From an uncultured Succinatimonas sp. (GTDB lineage: Bacteria > Pseudomonadota > Gammaproteobacteria > Enterobacterales > Succinivibrionaceae): a stretch of DNA of 7,464 bases. The notes beneath the pieces were generated by a model, which saw nothing but the letters and a program-made list of their open reading frames with translations, was not told where the DNA came from and made no database searches. Shown piece after piece: positions 1 to 6,303 of the stretch. Each line of letters opens with the position of its first letter. Position 1 is the first letter of the stretch. The position numbers and the translations under genes were made by a program. The stretch covers positions 1 through 7,464 of the forward strand of contig URKL01000085.1 of assembly GCA_900548485.1 (NCBI GenBank). Reading direction: 5' to 3'.

Positions 1-102
1 GTCTTCAACTTGAACAATATCATATCCTAAATCTGTAATCTCTCTTTTCAAAACCGATTCAACACCAAAATGACATGGTGTAACTATTTTAAATTTATCC
101 AT
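1..102 (-). CDS. THUMP-type class I SAM-dependent RNA methyltransferase, N-terminal fragment (partial)
   Basis: Only the first 34 codons are present; the frame is open to the window edge. The protein begins MDKFKIVTPCHFGVESVLKR and continues with EITDLGYDIVQVED. This pattern of a short basic start, a 'FG.E..LKREI..LGY....ED' core and an acidic end is characteristic of the N-terminus of YpsC/RlmL-like enzymes. These methylate guanine N2 in 23S rRNA, with a THUMP RNA-binding domain ahead of the methyltransferase domain. The ATG at 102..100 is preceded in frame by two TAA codons, which fixes the start, but no strong ribosome binding site sits directly before it. A consensus-like promoter lies about 50 bases upstream, so this gene probably has its own transcript. 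Catalytic motifs lie outside the window, so the family call rests on the N-terminus alone. Confidence 0.7.
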   Translation of the reverse strand, partial: MDKFKIVTPCHFGVESVLKREITDLGYDIVQVED

Positions 103-154
103 TATTTATTAAATATGCATTACTGCATCCCTTTCATCTATATTCATACTAGAT

Positions 155-183
155 ATGATAATAGCAACTAAAAACAATGTCAA
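155..183 (-). promoter_or_regulatory. Sigma-70-type promoter for the methyltransferase gene
   Basis: Reading the minus strand, a perfect -35 box TTGACA lies at 183..178 and a -10 box TATCAT (5 of 6 to consensus) at 160..155, with the optimal 17-base spacer. Transcription would start near 148 and give a leader of about 46 bases before the ATG at 102. The leader contains an AAAGGG followed by a three-codon mini-frame (ATG CAG TAA) and a small ATGCA/TGCAT inverted repeat at 115-128. Any role for these is unknown. Confidence 0.65.
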
Positions 184-219
184 CTTTATACTTGTATTAT
201 ACTTTTATTTAATCTTATA

Positions 220-507
220 TCATATTTTTTTAAAACCTCCCACTACTGCCTTAACTTTATATCCTACTTTGTTCATCTCATTAGCTAACTTAAAACTTAA
301 ACTACCTCTCTTGCAATATAAAATCCATATTTTATCTTTCTTGTTAAACTCTTCAATCTCTTTTAATGATGCATTCGGCAAATTAATTGCATTTTCAATA
401 TGAGAAACATCATAATCTTTTCGTCCCCTTAAATCCACAACAATACAATCTTCTTCAATTGCCATTTTTCCTGCCTCTTCAAGAGATATCATATCAAATT
501 TTTTCAT
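220..507 (-). CDS. Single-domain rhodanese-like sulfurtransferase
   Basis: This is a complete 95-residue rhodanese domain starting MKKFDMISLEEAGKM. It shows the usual order: 'VVDLRGRKDYDVSHIENAINLP' features (DLR at about 24-26, HIENAINLP at about 36-44), then the active-site loop YCKRGSLS at about 64-71 with the candidate persulfide cysteine C65, then the C-terminal GYKV..VVGGFKKI. Such proteins move sulfane sulfur in the cytoplasm; the partner cannot be told from the sequence. A longer frame begins at a TTG at 522. I prefer the ATG at 507..505 because a GGAGGA ribosome binding site lies at 516..511 just before it. The AT-rich composition and strong Shine-Dalgarno resemble Clostridia, unlike the ribose genes to the right. 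A TGG-TATATA extended -10-like sequence at 540..532 may be the remnant of its own promoter, cut by the junction. The ATG overlaps the stop of the broken rbsC frame by four bases. Confidence 0.85.
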   Translation of the reverse strand: MKKFDMISLEEAGKMAIEEDCIVVDLRGRKDYDVSHIENAINLPNASLKEIEEFNKKDKIWILYCKRGSLSFKLANEMNKVGYKVKAVVGGFKKI

Positions 508-851
508 CTTTCCTCCACACAATTCTCACTATATATACCACATACAATAACCGGGACAGAGAAGTAGATGGTATAACCGAAGATGGTTAAACCTTGGTTA
601 ATTAAAAGACCTGCAACCATACCGGACAGACCTACAACTGAGCCTACAGAGAGGTCGATACCACCGGTTACGAGTACATAGGTCATACCAATACCTAAGA
701 TACCGTATAAAGCTACGTGCTTTGCCACTAAGAGTAAAGATTGACTTGTAAAGAAAGACTCACTGGCAAAAGAGAAAAAGATGACCAATAAAGTCAGCAC
801 AATTAAAGTACGACCTTTTAAGATGGTCATAATTAGATCGTTTTTATTCAT
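504..851 (-). CDS. rbsC: Ribose ABC transporter permease RbsC, truncated at a junction
   Basis: The first 103 residues are a normal RbsC/sugar ABC permease N-terminus. Hydrophobic segments lie at about 14-30, 44-62, 66-86 and 90-103. The family block GIGMTYVLVTGGIDLSVGS (53-71) is very close to the E. coli RbsC equivalent. The full family length is about 320 residues. Here the frame leaves the family after ...YFSVPVIV (codon 103 at 545..543) and reads 12 unrelated residues (CGIYSENCVEER) to a TGA at 506..504. The cytoplasmic loop that contacts RbsA and all later membrane helices are missing, so this product could not form a working channel. The start at 851 has a GGAG at 863..860, eight bases upstream, and follows rbsA by 23 bases as last gene of the transport operon. 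The truncation is either an assembly join or a real rearrangement. Confidence 0.88.
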   Translation of the reverse strand: MNKNDLIMTILKGRTLIVLTLLVIFFSFASESFFTSQSLLLVAKHVALYGILGIGMTYVLVTGGIDLSVGSVVGLSGMVAGLLINQGLTIFGYTIYFSVPVIVCGIYSENCVEER

Positions 852-874
852 AATAAATTCTCCGCAAAAATTGT

Positions 875-2410
875 TTAGGCTTTTTGATGGCCCATATAGG
901 AGGCCTTAACCAAATTGTCCTGTGTGATATCAGAGCCGGTAAATTCTGCTGTTTTGCTACCGTTTGATAACACGATGATGCGATCAGCAATCGCGATGAT
1001 TTCTTCTAATTCAGATGAGACCACCAAGAGCGATACACCTTTTTGTGCATACTGATAGATAAGCTTGAAGATTTCTGTCTTAGCACCGATATCGATACCA
1101 CGAGAAGGCTCATCTAAGAGCATGATCTTAGGTCCTGTAAGTGCACCTTTAGCAAAAACTACTTTTTGCTGATTACCGCCTGATAAGGACAGAATCGGGA
1201 GCTCTTTATCTGCAACTTTAATGTGAACTTCGGAGATCATGTCATCAACAGCTGCACTTTCTTTGTTTTTATCAATAAGGCCTAAAGCATTGGTATATTT
1301 GCCGATATTTGATAGAGCAATGTTTTTATCAATACTCATAGTTTGGACTAGACCATCACGTTGACGATCTTCAGGTAACCAAGCAAAGCCTTTGGCAATT
1401 TGCTCAGGTACGGTGCCAATTTCAATTTCCTGTCCGTTTAAAATGACTTTACCTGAATGATTTGGACGCATACCCATGATGCATTCAAAGACTTCTGAAC
1501 GTCCTGCACCTAACAGACCGTAGATACCTAAAACCTCACCTTGATGCAGATCAAAGGAAACTTTATTAAGTAAGAAGCCACCACCACTCTTAGGTAGAGT
1601 TAAATCTTTAACCTGTAAAACTGTAGGGGTGTTTTTCCAATCAATAACAACGTCACGTTTAGGATAGCTCTTACCTTCACCTACCATCTGTTTTACAATC
1701 CAAGGTACGTCGATTTCTTTGACCTTTGCCTCAGCAACTAAGCGACCATCACGGAAAATAGTTACATAGTCACCAATGCGCATCAATTCCTCAAGACGAT
1801 GGGAAATATAAACAATAGAGATTCCTGAAGCGGTAAGCTCGCGCATGATATTGAAGAGTACGTCTACCTCTTGCTCAGAGAGTGAAGAGGTCGGCTCATC
1901 CATGATTAAAATCTTAAGATTAGGAATAAGCAGATTACGTGCAATTTCTATCATCTGCTGTTGACCTACACGCAGATCGCCTACCATGGTGTCAGGATCA
2001 ATCGGGTAATTCAGACGCTTTAAAACTTGAGTGGCAAGTTTTCTATGTTCAGCATCATCTAAAATACCACCATGAGTACGCTCAGAGGCCATAAACAGGT
2101 TTTGGAAAACTGTCATATTGGGGAATAAGCATAATTCCTGATGGATGATAGCGATACCTTCACGGCGAGCATCAACAGTTGAATTAAATTCAACTTCACG
2201 GCCCTGTAAATACAATTTGCCAGCTGATTGCTTTTCAATACCAGCAATAATACGCATTAAGGTAGATTTACCGGCACCATTTTCGCCAATGAGCACGTTG
2301 ACCTTACCACGTTTAATGTCAAATGAGACTTGATCTAGTGCTTTAGTGCCAGGGTAGATCTTGTCAATCTTCTCGGCATGCAGATAGATTTCTTCTTGTT
2401 GTTCGCTCAT
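875..2410 (-). CDS. rbsA: Ribose import ATP-binding protein RbsA (double ABC ATPase)
   Basis: This 511-residue cytoplasmic ATPase powers ribose import through the RbsC permease and has the usual full length for RbsA/MglA proteins. The first ABC domain has Walker A GENGAGKST at 42-50, Q-loop Q91, signature LRVGQQQ at 146-152, Walker B ILIMDEP at 167-173 and H-loop H204. The second domain (about 265-505) has a degenerate Walker A GLLGAGRSE at 298-306, signature LSLSGGNQQK at 407-416 and Walker B IMLLDEPSRGID at 429-440. In place of the switch histidine it has serine (VVSSELEE). The degenerate second site is normal for this subfamily, where the first site hydrolyses ATP. The start has a TAGGAG ribosome binding site overlapping the stop codon of the preceding DUF2291 gene, which implies coupled translation. 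Ribose is the inferred substrate from rbsB, rbsD and rbsK. Confidence 0.95.
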   Translation of the reverse strand: MSEQQEEIYLHAEKIDKIYPGTKALDQVSFDIKRGKVNVLIGENGAGKSTLMRIIAGIEKQSAGKLYLQGREVEFNSTVDARREGIAIIHQELCLFPNMTVFQNLFMASERTHGGILDDAEHRKLATQVLKRLNYPIDPDTMVGDLRVGQQQMIEIARNLLIPNLKILIMDEPTSSLSEQEVDVLFNIMRELTASGISIVYISHRLEELMRIGDYVTIFRDGRLVAEAKVKEIDVPWIVKQMVGEGKSYPKRDVVIDWKNTPTVLQVKDLTLPKSGGGFLLNKVSFDLHQGEVLGIYGLLGAGRSEVFECIMGMRPNHSGKVILNGQEIEIGTVPEQIAKGFAWLPEDRQRDGLVQTMSIDKNIALSNIGKYTNALGLIDKNKESAAVDDMISEVHIKVADKELPILSLSGGNQQKVVFAKGALTGPKIMLLDEPSRGIDIGAKTEIFKLIYQYAQKGVSLLVVSSELEEIIAIADRIIVLSNGSKTAEFTGSDITQDNLVKASYMGHQKA

Positions 2411-2419
2411 GGATTACTC

Positions 2420-3061
2420 CTACTTAACGGTCAGATCAACAGGGGTGATTTGCAATAAACCTTGACGACCTACAGTAAAACAACCGGTAAATTCAACATT
2501 CTTGTCTAAAGCCTCTTCCATATTTACCTTAGATAAGACGTCGCGGACGATAAGTTCATGGAAGGCTACAGATACCTGAGCCCATTCGATTTGGTTTTTG
2601 TAATCTTTATAGGAAATTAAGGAAATAGAATCGCGGACAGCTGAACCTTTAAATACAGGACCAATTTGTAATCTAATTTTTAAAGCAGGATCAATATCGG
2701 ACATTTCTAAACCTAAGTAACCTGCGCGTAATTTGTTTTTGACTACATTGATTTTTCCTTCACCTTTGACAATAAAGGATAATTCACCTTGATCACCCAT
2801 GGAGTAATGTCCGTATTTTTTGGCAACGGAATTAAAATCACCATTAGCTTCAGTTAAGAGAGTTTTTAAATCTACAGCACCTTTTGCAAAATAATCGTGG
2901 GCTTGTTCATTCCAAAATTTAGTGGCTTCATCGGTAGGGTTAAAGGCAACTTCACCGGTTAAAGTGGCTTCTTGTCCTTCCTTAACGACAGTGGCAGAGA
3001 TACCAGCGTAGGCTAAGAACAAAATCGCAATTACAATTGAAATTAGGCTCTTCTTTTTCAT
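2420..3061 (-). CDS. DUF2291 family exported or membrane-anchored protein of a sugar ABC operon
   Basis: This is a 213-residue protein of unknown function. It starts with a lysine-rich tip (MKKKS) and one hydrophobic segment at about 6-24, so it is probably exported or anchored in the inner membrane facing the periplasm. The body carries the motifs I associate with DUF2291: an FW/'DYFAKGAVDLKTLL' region (about 49-69), KKYGHYS (81-87), the block LQIGPVFKGSAVRDSI (131-146), KNQIEWAQV (155-163) and EFTGCFTV (190-197). Members are often annotated as periplasmic lipoproteins encoded beside ribose-type ABC transporters, which fits its place between rbsB and rbsA. This copy has no cysteine after the hydrophobic stretch (…LAYAGISATVV), so it lacks a lipobox. 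Its only cysteine is C194. It sits 109 bases after rbsB, behind a hairpin, with a weak GGA ribosome binding site; rbsA follows after 9 bases. Its role in transport is not known. Confidence 0.8.
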   Translation of the reverse strand: MKKKSLISIVIAILFLAYAGISATVVKEGQEATLTGEVAFNPTDEATKFWNEQAHDYFAKGAVDLKTLLTEANGDFNSVAKKYGHYSMGDQGELSFIVKGEGKINVVKNKLRAGYLGLEMSDIDPALKIRLQIGPVFKGSAVRDSISLISYKDYKNQIEWAQVSVAFHELIVRDVLSKVNMEEALDKNVEFTGCFTVGRQGLLQITPVDLTVK

Positions 3062-3139
3062 AGTTTTTCCAAAATTTTAGGGCAAAGCAACTGCGTTCCA
3101 ATTAAGGACTTAAAATTTTTGCAGTGATTATTTTTAATA

Positions 3140-3162
3140 GATGCCGTCAGACTGACGGCATC
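3140..3162 (-). promoter_or_regulatory. Intercistronic hairpin after rbsB (attenuator or 3'-end stabiliser)
   Basis: A perfect inverted repeat has arms GATGCCGTCAG (3140-3150) and CTGACGGCATC (3152-3162) around one base. As RNA it would form a GC-rich stem of 9-10 pairs with a loop of 3-5 bases, eight bases past the rbsB stop. Transcribed leftward it is followed by UAUUAAAAAUAAUC rather than a clean U-run. It therefore looks more like a partial terminator or an RNA-stabilising stem than a full stop. That would give much more RbsB than DUF2291, RbsA and RbsC, as is usual for binding-protein operons. The structure is seen directly; the effect is inferred. Confidence 0.65.
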
Positions 3163-3170
3163 CTTAGTTG

Positions 3171-4145
<975 letters not shown>

Positions 4146-4213
4146 TTAGTTTATTTTATTAGCTGAGCAAATTTTTATTTTCGCAACAGCTTTATAGTCT
4201 TTTGACATTTAAG

Positions 4214-4242
4214 ATTATAGAAATTTTAAAAATTTTAGGTGT
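4214..4242 (-). promoter_or_regulatory. Candidate promoter of the rbsB operon (good -10, poor -35)
   Basis: On the minus strand a perfect TATAAT lies at 4219..4214. The hexamer 17 bases upstream (ACACCT, 4242..4237) matches the -35 consensus poorly, as expected for an activator-dependent promoter. Transcription would start near 4207 and leave a leader of about 74 bases before the rbsB ATG. The leader carries a small AGCTG/CAGCT inverted repeat (4161-4165 and 4187-4191). The repeat pair just upstream fits an activator site. Confidence 0.55.
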
Positions 4243-4270
4243 CATTTAAATGCACAAAATGTCATTAAAT
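4241..4270 (-). promoter_or_regulatory. Direct-repeat pair, candidate AraC-family operator
   Basis: Two 10-base direct repeats read ATTTAATGAC at 4270..4261 and TTTAAATGAC at 4250..4241 on the minus strand. They match at 8 of 10 positions, and their starts are exactly 20 bases apart. The proximal repeat runs up to the -35 position of the candidate rbsB promoter. AraC-family activators typically bind two directly repeated half-sites about two helical turns apart beside the -35 box, and such a regulator is encoded next door. Binding is inferred, not shown. Confidence 0.45.
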
Positions 4271-4298
4271 TATTTTTTTTAGCTATGCATTATGCGTA

Positions 4299-4316
4299 TG
4301 CGATCGCAAATTTGCG
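4299..4316. repeat. Two overlapping perfect palindromes upstream of rbsB
   Basis: TGCGATCGCA (4299-4308) and CGCAAATTTGCG (4305-4316) are each perfect palindromes and share four bases. They are preceded by a tandem TATGCG TATGCG (4291-4302). They are the only GC-containing island in an otherwise AT-rich gap and lie about 90 bases before the likely transcription start, a plausible place for a second regulator. They do not match the CRP consensus spacing. The bound protein is unknown. Confidence 0.55.
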
Positions 4317-4340
4317 TAATTTAAACAAAAGGCAAAATAA

Positions 4341-4367
4341 ATGTTAAAAAAATTATTTTTTTAACAT
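4341..4367. repeat. 27-base perfect AT-rich palindrome
   Basis: The arms ATGTTAAAAAAAT (4341-4353) and ATTTTTTTAACAT (4355-4367) are exact inverted copies around a single T at 4354. It could be an operator, an intrinsically bent segment or a weak bidirectional terminator. With only one G:C pair per arm, an RNA hairpin would be weak. Confidence 0.6.
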
Positions 4368-4601
4368 CTGTTAGTTACATATTGATATATAAGAAAAATT
4401 TTTATTTTTATAAGATTTGAATCAAAAAAATTTGAAGTTAAGTCAAAAGTTAAAGATGTAGAAGATTTAGATCTTTTTTAAATCCGATAAATTCAATCTT
4501 AGAAAGTAAATGACAATGTGAAGAAGCTTTTTAAAACACTGAATATGGCTTCTATTAGCAGTTATATTTGATTTTGGTAAAAGAACTTTGTCAATTAAGA
4601 C

Positions 4602-4640
4602 AAAAAAACAGCATGATGTAGAAAATTAACATCATGCTGT
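4602..4640 (-). terminator. Rho-independent terminator after the AraC-type regulator
   Basis: A perfect 12-pair stem is formed by ACAGCATGATGT and its inverted copy (4640..4629 and 4619..4608), with a nine-base loop and a following T-run to 4602 on the minus strand. It starts 23 bases past the regulator stop at 4664. It closes the rbsK-rbsD-regulator transcript and isolates it from rbsB. Confidence 0.93.
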
Positions 4641-4663
4641 GATCTAAATCAAATTTTTAGGGG

Positions 4664-5905
4664 TTAGAAAACTACGTCACGCAAAGCGTGCATATTGCGA
4701 TATTTTGCTGGAGTTAGTCCTTCAAGTTGGAGAAAAATACGTCCAAAGTGGCTTTGGCTGTTAAAATTTAATAATGAAGCTATTTCAGAGATACTCTTAT
4801 CGGTATTGGTAAGTAAGACCTTTGCTACCGAAATGCGTCTTAGTCTTGTAAAATCACCAATCGTCATATTCTTTTCATTTTTAAAGATTTTCGAGAGATA
4901 GCTTGGGCTTATATGGAGTTTTTCACTTAAAGTCTTTAAATCAATTTTTTCATAAACATGCCTATCTATGTAATCACAAGCACGGCTTACTATAGGGGAT
5001 AGCGAAGATTTTGAATTTTGGTCTTTTAGTTTTTGGGCCACCATTTGTGTACAGCGAAGAGCACAAGCTCTAGCAATAGCTGCAGCCTCAGCTGTAGTTT
5101 GAGCATTTTCAGCCTCAAGAATAAAAGCATCGGAGATTACATACATTTCCTCAACTCCAAGACCTGCATCAATAGCTGCGCGAGTAGCAAGGGTGATATC
5201 AACAATGGCTAAATTCTTAGAAGAGCGCAATTCATTTTTAGCTAAGGTACCACGCATGGAGGCATACATTGAGTTTAATGCATGTTTCAAAGCCTCAATA
5301 TCTCCATGGGTGATAGCAAAGCGGATACTCCCCTCAAAAGATCCTGGATTGTGGGGTTTATTAGTTAGCGAGTGTTCATTAAAAATCTCAGCAATTTTTC
5401 TTTGCGTATTAGCAATAACAGCATCATCTAAAAGATTTTTATCTAAAAAATCGGTGAGATAAATGTATTTGTTGCTAACTGACGAATAGATAAGCAAAAT
5501 AAGCGCTGCTAATTTTTTAGCATCGCAACGTAAAGGTGAGACGGAACTTGCGTTATGTTTTAAAGCATAGAGACGACAAAAGTTTTGATCAACATCAAAG
5601 ACGCTAATCGGACCTAAAACCAAGGTCAAATCATTTAAGCATTGAACGCCACCAAACAAGATAGGCTTTTCATTGCTGATAATAGAAGCCCCTTGTGTTT
5701 TGATATGTTCAATGATCTCATGTCTGAACTTTAAATCAGTTTTAAGAACATTATTGTCATCGCCATTATCGTCATTAAACTTATCGTAATAATGGCCATC
5801 CTTATCAAAAATATGGACCGGAATAGGCACAAATTGCGATAGTAGACCTAAAGCATAAGCAAGTGGTAGAGGCGTTACTGTTTTATGTATATCAGAATGA
5901 GACAT
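4664..5905 (-). CDS. AraC-family transcriptional regulator, likely controller of the ribose genes
   Basis: This is a 413-residue protein with a C-terminal AraC DNA-binding domain at about 303-405. It contains two helix-turn-helix units: IDLKTLSEKLHISPSYLSK (about 322-340) and KSISEIASLLNFNSQSHFGR (about 371-390), followed by the family tail GLTPAKYR. The N-terminal 1-160 looks like a sensor region without a cupin-type arabinose pocket. The middle (about 188-290) has FEGSIRFAITHGD, LRSSKN, TRAAIDAGL and SDAFILEAE. I associate this pattern with AraC regulators of the YSIRK-regulator-like type, common in Firmicutes and here in a proteobacterial context. The ATG overlaps the rbsD 3' end by 14 bases and has only a weak ribosome binding site, so translation is probably coupled to rbsD. 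The co-operonic position with rbsK and rbsD suggests that it senses ribose or a derivative and activates rbsB transcription. The usual RbsR is a LacI-type repressor and is absent here. Target and ligand are inferred. Confidence 0.88.
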   Translation of the reverse strand: MSHSDIHKTVTPLPLAYALGLLSQFVPIPVHIFDKDGHYYDKFNDDNGDDNNVLKTDLKFRHEIIEHIKTQGASIISNEKPILFGGVQCLNDLTLVLGPISVFDVDQNFCRLYALKHNASSVSPLRCDAKKLAALILLIYSSVSNKYIYLTDFLDKNLLDDAVIANTQRKIAEIFNEHSLTNKPHNPGSFEGSIRFAITHGDIEALKHALNSMYASMRGTLAKNELRSSKNLAIVDITLATRAAIDAGLGVEEMYVISDAFILEAENAQTTAEAAAIARACALRCTQMVAQKLKDQNSKSSLSPIVSRACDYIDRHVYEKIDLKTLSEKLHISPSYLSKIFKNEKNMTIGDFTRLRRISVAKVLLTNTDKSISEIASLLNFNSQSHFGRIFLQLEGLTPAKYRNMHALRDVVF

Positions 5906-6293
5906 TTGATTCTAAAATCACATTACTGTAAGCAGTGCATTCACCGGTACGGACTACGGCTTTACTTTTAGCACTTAATTTTTTAAGTTCATCGTGAGGA
6001 ACTAATTCAACTTTGACATTGTTAGCTAAGGCCCAATCTTGTATCTTTTGACAAAACTGAGGATTTTGTTCTAAAGCTTCTGAAGCAATGGTAACTTTTT
6101 GAAATTTAGCTTCAATATCAACTACTTTAAAGACATCAGCAAAAGAAGGTACCCCGTAGGTTACCGCTAAATCAATTCTTTGTACTCCATCTGGAACCGG
6201 AAGACCACAATCGCCAATAGTGATAGTATCAAAATGACCTAATTTAGAGATGACATAAGAGAGTTCTGAATTTAAGCAACCGATCTTTTTCAT
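5892..6293 (-). CDS. rbsD: D-ribose pyranase RbsD
   Basis: RbsD speeds the interconversion of beta-pyranose and beta-furanose ribose, so that imported sugar is available to ribokinase. The 133-residue length is close to the family norm (139 in E. coli). The N-terminus KKIGCLNSELSYVISKLGH carries catalytic H20. GDCGLPVP holds D28, VPHDELKK holds H100 (matching E. coli H106), and the C-terminal TGECTAYSNVIL (116-127) is the family tail with E118, Y122 and N124. The start at 6293 is supported by AAAGAGG, which includes the end of the rbsK stop codon, leaving a gap of 10 bases. The gene ends inside the start of the regulator gene. It acts as a cytoplasmic ring-shaped oligomer in known members. 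Confidence 0.95.
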   Translation of the reverse strand: MKKIGCLNSELSYVISKLGHFDTITIGDCGLPVPDGVQRIDLAVTYGVPSFADVFKVVDIEAKFQKVTIASEALEQNPQFCQKIQDWALANNVKVELVPHDELKKLSAKSKAVVRTGECTAYSNVILESNVSF

Positions 6294-6303
6294 AAAAACC
6301 TCT

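Noticed and set aside
298..306. Degenerate second ATP site of RbsA (residues 298-306 of the protein) as a defect
   Set aside because: A degenerate second Walker A and missing second switch histidine are normal for RbsA/MglA ATPases. The numbers here are residue positions, not bases.
155..403. Plus-strand 82-residue hydrophobic frame
   Set aside because: It lies opposite the rhodanese gene and its promoter, has a low-complexity AT-driven composition and no ribosome binding site or family resemblance.
387..590. Plus-strand frame crossing the junction
   Set aside because: It is antisense to the rhodanese and rbsC genes and spans the probable join, so it is a chance open frame.
2145..2333. Plus-strand frame inside rbsA
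   Set aside because: It is a mirror frame of the conserved Walker A region of rbsA, with no independent coding signals.
220..2410. A new rhodanese-linked ribose transport system
   Set aside because: The adjacency depends on a junction with a sharp change in composition and a broken permease. An assembly chimera or rearrangement explains it better.
3062..3115. Internal promoter TTGGAA-16-TAAAAT before the DUF2291 gene
   Set aside because: The start of transcription would fall only a few bases before the ATG, leaving no room for a ribosome binding site.
4695..5462. Plus-strand frames opposite the AraC-type regulator
   Set aside because: They are antisense frames within a well-supported gene and show no recognisable domain.
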